Source of the DNA: Pandoraea commovens
Lineage (GTDB): Bacteria > Pseudomonadota > Gammaproteobacteria > Burkholderiales > Burkholderiaceae
Length of the DNA stretch: 64,000 nucleotides
Direction of reading: 5' to 3'
Assembly (NCBI RefSeq): GCF_902459615.1
Contig: NZ_CABPSA010000001.1
Location: forward strand, 434,001 to 498,000
Positions 61,145-64,000 of this stretch are shown here, in pieces; positions within the stretch are counted from its first letter, which is position 1, and each line of letters opens with the position of its first letter. Both the position numbers and the translations under genes were made by a program. The notes under the pieces are model-generated. The model was not told the DNA's origin, searched no databases, and saw only the letters and a list, made by a program, of their open reading frames with translations.

Positions 61145-62956
61145 CTAGACACCCAACGCCCGTCCGTCGCTACGCGGATCGTGTGCGCCGCTCATCTGCC
61201 CTTGCGGGCCGATACGAATCGCGCCGGGATGCCCCGCCAACTGGCTTTGGGGTGGCAGCGGACTCATCTCGTGCCCTCGCGCGGCGAGCGCGGTGAATAC
61301 ACCCGCACCGGCGTCCTGTTCCAGCTTGAGGCTGTCGCGCGAATCGGAGAACGTCTTGCCCAGCAGGAAGCGCGGGCGCTTCAATGCCGTCAAAGGATCC
61401 ATGTCGTAGTCGATGAGACGGGTCAGCACGGCTGCGAGCGTCTGCGGCTGCCCGTCTGCGCCTTGCGTACCGTAAAGCAATTGTGGACGTCCGCCCTTCA
61501 GGTACATACCGGGATTGAGCGTATGGAACGGACGCTTGCCGCCGCGCAGCACGTTGGGATTCGCCGGGTCCATGCTGAAAGACGCCCCTCGGTTGTGCCA
61601 AAGCACACCGGTGTCTCCCAGCACCACACCGCTGCCCCAGTCGAAGTAGACGGTTTGCAGCATGCTCACGCAGTTGCCCTGACTGTCCGCCGCCCCGATG
61701 TACACCGTGTCGCCCGTCTTGAAGACGTGCGGCCAAGGCATCGCGCGGTCCATGCGAATGCTGCGGGCATGGGCGTCGAGATTCACACTGGATAGCAGAC
61801 GATCCACCGGCACATCGACGAAATCGGGATCGGCCACGTAGCGGTTGCGGTCGAGAAACGCGAGCTTCACCGCTTCGACCAGCACGTGATAGTAGTCGGC
61901 GCTGCCCTCCGGCATCGACTTCAGATCGAAGCGATTGAGGATGCCCATGATCTCAAGCGTCGTCACGCCTTGTGTCGGCGGACGCAGCCCGAGCAACTCG
62001 CCGTCCCGATACGCCACGCGCAACGGCACTTCCTCACGCGCCTGCGCACGGGACAGATCGCTCGCGCGTAACGGCGAGCCTACCTTCTTCAGACCGGCCG
62101 CGATGCGTCCGGCCAGATCGCCTTCATAGAATTCGCGTCCGCCGTGGGTGGCGATGCTGTCGAGACTTCGCGCCAGTGCTGGCTGATGAAAGCGCTCACC
62201 GGCCTGCGGGATGCGTCCGTTCGGCATGAAAGTGGTTGAGAAGCCTTCCCAGCCGGACAACTCGTTGGCCCGGAACGTCTGCCAGAAGTGCTGCGACGGC
62301 GTCACGGGAAAGCCGTTCGCAGCGTACTCGGTCGCGCGCGAAAAAAGCGACGGCCACGATTGCTGACCGCCCCACTGCGTGCGACTCAATTCGAATGCCT
62401 TGTCCCAGATGGCGACCGTCGCAGCCGTGGTCAGCGTCGCGCCGGGGCCGCGCACAGGAATCGCGCTACCGTACTCGGGCGGTTGGGCTGCGGCCTGACC
62501 GATGCCAGAGAGCGTGCGCACATTGCCGTCACGATCACTGATGACCATGAAGGCGTCGCCGCCCAGACCGGTGAAATGCGGATACGTCACGCTCAGCACC
62601 GCGCCAATGGCAATCGCCGCTTCGATGGCGTTCCCGCCCGCGCGCAGCACTTCCAGCCCCGCTTCGCTCGCCAGCTCATGCGGACTGGTCACCATGCCAC
62701 GCGTCGATTGTGCGAGACGCCCGTCCGGCTTTGCGTTCGTGTCTGCTTTCGTCGTCACCGACGGTGCGGCTGCCACAGCTTCGGCAGCCTCCACGGCCGA
62801 GAGCGGCAGGACAGCGCTACCGGCCAGCGCCGCCGTCCCCATCAGAAAATTGCGACGCGTGTTGATGCTGCTCGCATCGCCAGCGGCAGACGGCTGCGGC
62901 GTCGATTGCGGTGGTGTCGGAGTAAGGCCATCGGCCAGTTTTGGTGCGAACGTCAT
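61145..62956 (-). CDS. Gamma-glutamyltransferase-family Ntn hydrolase (YwrD/HpxW-like), Tat-type signal
   Basis: 603 residues from ATG 62956 (GGGAGA upstream). A twin-arginine motif (INTRRNFLMG, R34-R35) precedes a hydrophobic stretch ending near AVEAAEA, suggesting Tat export. RGMVTSPHELASEAGLEVLRAGGNAIEAAIAIGAVLSVTYPHFTGLGGDAFM is the family core. The likely autocatalytic nucleophile is T417 in GDTVYIGAADSQGNCVSMLQTVYFDWGSGVVLG. The common GGT motif TTHxS is replaced by DTVYIG, as in the YwrD/HpxW subgroup that includes oxamate amidohydrolase. Classical glutathione hydrolysis is therefore less certain. Confidence 0.85.
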   Translation of the reverse strand: MTFAPKLADGLTPTPPQSTPQPSAAGDASSINTRRNFLMGTAALAGSAVLPLSAVEAAEAVAAAPSVTTKADTNAKPDGRLAQSTRGMVTSPHELASEAGLEVLRAGGNAIEAAIAIGAVLSVTYPHFTGLGGDAFMVISDRDGNVRTLSGIGQAAAQPPEYGSAIPVRGPGATLTTAATVAIWDKAFELSRTQWGGQQSWPSLFSRATEYAANGFPVTPSQHFWQTFRANELSGWEGFSTTFMPNGRIPQAGERFHQPALARSLDSIATHGGREFYEGDLAGRIAAGLKKVGSPLRASDLSRAQAREEVPLRVAYRDGELLGLRPPTQGVTTLEIMGILNRFDLKSMPEGSADYYHVLVEAVKLAFLDRNRYVADPDFVDVPVDRLLSSVNLDAHARSIRMDRAMPWPHVFKTGDTVYIGAADSQGNCVSMLQTVYFDWGSGVVLGDTGVLWHNRGASFSMDPANPNVLRGGKRPFHTLNPGMYLKGGRPQLLYGTQGADGQPQTLAAVLTRLIDYDMDPLTALKRPRFLLGKTFSDSRDSLKLEQDAGAGVFTALAARGHEMSPLPPQSQLAGHPGAIRIGPQGQMSGAHDPRSDGRALGV

Positions 62957-63058
62957 GCCGTCTCCCTTGGGGATGTCATTGGAAGGCGAAGCGCACCCGA
63001 CACTGGCAGCGCTTCGCCCGTACATCGTTGAATCGTCAAATCGTCGTGGGATTGGAGG

Positions 63059-63595
63059 TCAGACTTCCGCCTTCCAGCCCTTCCAGTTGCGTTGATGCGA
63101 GACTTCCGGGGCGGAGTAGCGCTCCTTGAGCCAGGCGTAGACCGGACCGAGCGCGTTCATCGCCACGGCGGCGGCCAGTGCGGCCAGCGGGTCCTGTGCA
63201 ACGGGACCGAAGCCGCCGAACAGCGTGGCGAAGTAAGTCGCGAAGCCGAAAAACATGCCCGGGATGAAGTTCAGGCCGGGGAAGAAGCGCGCCAGCGCCA
63301 TCATCGAGCCGTTGCCTGCGAAAAGAATCACCATCTCCGCGACCACCAGCGTGTTGCCGCTGAACTGCGTGGCGGCCTGTTTGAAGCCCAGCACGATCAG
63401 GAACGCGAAGAACGATCCGATCGGTAGCGTCGCCCAGATACGTTTTAGGTTCACCAGCGTCGGGCCGCCCATCGCGAACGTGGCCGCCCAACTGATAAAG
63501 ATCGCCCATGGCGGCAGATGCAACGGCAGCATCGCAATCGGGATGGTGGTGACAGCAAGTAGTGAGGCAACGACTTCCGCAGGCAGCTTCTTCAT
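63059..63595 (-). CDS. DUF1097-family inner-membrane protein
   Basis: 178 residues from ATG 63595 (AAGGAGA upstream). About five membrane segments: VVASLLAVTTIPIAML, WAIFISWAATFAMGG, IGSFFAFLIVLGFK, TLVVAEMVILFAGNGSMMALARFF and IPGMFFGFATYFATLFGGFG. The Gly-rich pattern fits DUF1097 (YcdZ-like). Function is unknown; the family often accompanies amidohydrolase genes, and here the next gene upstream is one. Transport of the ring compound or its product is possible. Confidence 0.8.
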   Translation of the reverse strand: MKKLPAEVVASLLAVTTIPIAMLPLHLPPWAIFISWAATFAMGGPTLVNLKRIWATLPIGSFFAFLIVLGFKQAATQFSGNTLVVAEMVILFAGNGSMMALARFFPGLNFIPGMFFGFATYFATLFGGFGPVAQDPLAALAAAVAMNALGPVYAWLKERYSAPEVSHQRNWKGWKAEV

Positions 63596-63623
63596 GATTG
63601 TCTCCTTGAGTTTTATAAGAACT

Positions 63624-64000
63624 TCATTGCGCACAACAACATGAATGCCGGTGAATCTCGCAGCTGTGCTGCGTCACGACCGTGATGCGGCCGCGTTTGA
63701 TGACCCACAGACGTGGCGGGATATCGAGCAGCGCGTCGGCCACCCGGAACGTATCGAGAATGATCAGATCGGCCTGCTTGCCCACGGCGATGCCGTAGTC
63801 GTGCGACAGGCCGATGGCGCGCGCGGCGTTATGCGTGCCCATGTCCAGAATCGCCTGCTGATGCTCGGGCACGCCGAACTGCGCCACGTGTGCGAGCAGA
63901 TTGCCGATCTGCAACATGTCGGCCTTGCCGAACGGGGTGAATGCGTTGCGCACGTTGTTCGACGAATACGCAACGTTCACACCGGCGCTATGCAACGCTT
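63624..64000 (-). CDS. Amidohydrolase (cytosine deaminase-like), C-terminal part only
   Basis: The frame runs off the right edge, leaving the last 124 or so residues. AGVNVAYSSNNVRNAFTPFGKADMLQIGNLLAHVAQFG and THNAARAIGLSHDYGIAVGKQADLIILDTFRVADALLDIPPRLWVIKRGRI are the end of the amidohydrolase barrel and its small beta domain. The protein ends HSCEIHRHSCCCAQ, an unusual Cys/His-rich tail. It is 28 bases before the DUF1097 gene and probably co-transcribed. Confidence 0.85.
   Translation of the reverse strand, partial: ALHSAGVNVAYSSNNVRNAFTPFGKADMLQIGNLLAHVAQFGVPEHQQAILDMGTHNAARAIGLSHDYGIAVGKQADLIILDTFRVADALLDIPPRLWVIKRGRITVVTQHSCEIHRHSCCCAQ

Noticed and set aside
57816-64000. Complete allantoin degradation operon
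   Set aside because: Only the ureidoglycine aminohydrolase is recognisable; allantoinase, allantoate amidohydrolase and ureidoglycolate lyase are not visible.

Overview
The window is GC-rich, densely coded bacterial DNA with the gene repertoire of a Burkholderiales betaproteobacterium, most likely Burkholderiaceae and possibly a Pandoraea-like soil or opportunistic species. The genus is an inference from general resemblance. The supporting signs are three trimeric porins, many LysR regulators each beside a metabolic gene set, a hut operon with HutC, a pair of AidA/PixA inclusion-body proteins, and several ABC importers tied to catabolic enzymes. I recognised no rRNA, tRNA, CRISPR array, insertion sequence, prophage or replication origin.

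Layout. 0-7 kb: the end of a LysR gene, an MdtG-like efflux pump, then a LysR gene divergent from a haloacid-dehalogenase-like hydrolase, a D-threonine-aldolase-type PLP enzyme, a flavin-dependent monooxygenase and an SsuA-like binding protein. 7-9 kb: an orphan tyrosine/proline-rich protein and a LysR gene. 9.2-13.8 kb: a Fe3+/polyamine-type ABC importer (permease, ATPase, binding protein, permease) ending in an overlapping LOG-family gene. 13.9-23.4 kb: a porin, then the histidine utilisation operon hutC-hutU-hutH-permease-hutI-hutG, with a perfect HutC-type operator before hutU and a strong terminator after hutG. 23.8-29 kb: LysR, a NitT/TauT-type ABC importer with a Tat-exported binding protein, and an FAD amine/amino-acid oxidase. 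29-41 kb: small enzymes, an SDR/AraC divergent pair, an OmpR/EnvZ-type two-component system, a GFA-type zinc protein, a thioredoxin lipoprotein, two orphan proteins, an Rrf2/methyltransferase pair and an MFS transporter.

41-56 kb is the most coherent accessory region. A long leftward block encodes a FAH-type hydrolase, an ABC importer, an extradiol-dioxygenase-like VOC protein, an alpha/beta hydrolase, a DapA-type aldolase, a porin and an APC permease. Beside it lie a D-2-hydroxyacid dehydrogenase, a second porin followed by an LVIVD beta-propeller protein, a second VOC protein and a GntR/FCD regulator. Four promoter regions here share an ATGTATAC element, three of them as near-perfect or perfect palindromes, so I read the region as one GntR-controlled uptake and degradation regulon for an unidentified, possibly aromatic, substrate.

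56-64 kb: two tandem AidA/PixA genes separated by a 27-bp perfect palindrome. They are followed by a nitrogen-compound module: a cytosine-deaminase-like amidohydrolase, (S)-ureidoglycine aminohydrolase, LysR, a gamma-glutamyltransferase-like Ntn hydrolase of the YwrD/HpxW type, a DUF1097 membrane protein and a second amidohydrolase cut by the window edge. No allantoinase or allantoate amidohydrolase is visible, so the true substrate is open.

Gene boundaries come from reading frames, Shine-Dalgarno spacing and overlaps. Functions come from recognising family motifs by eye. No database search was possible.
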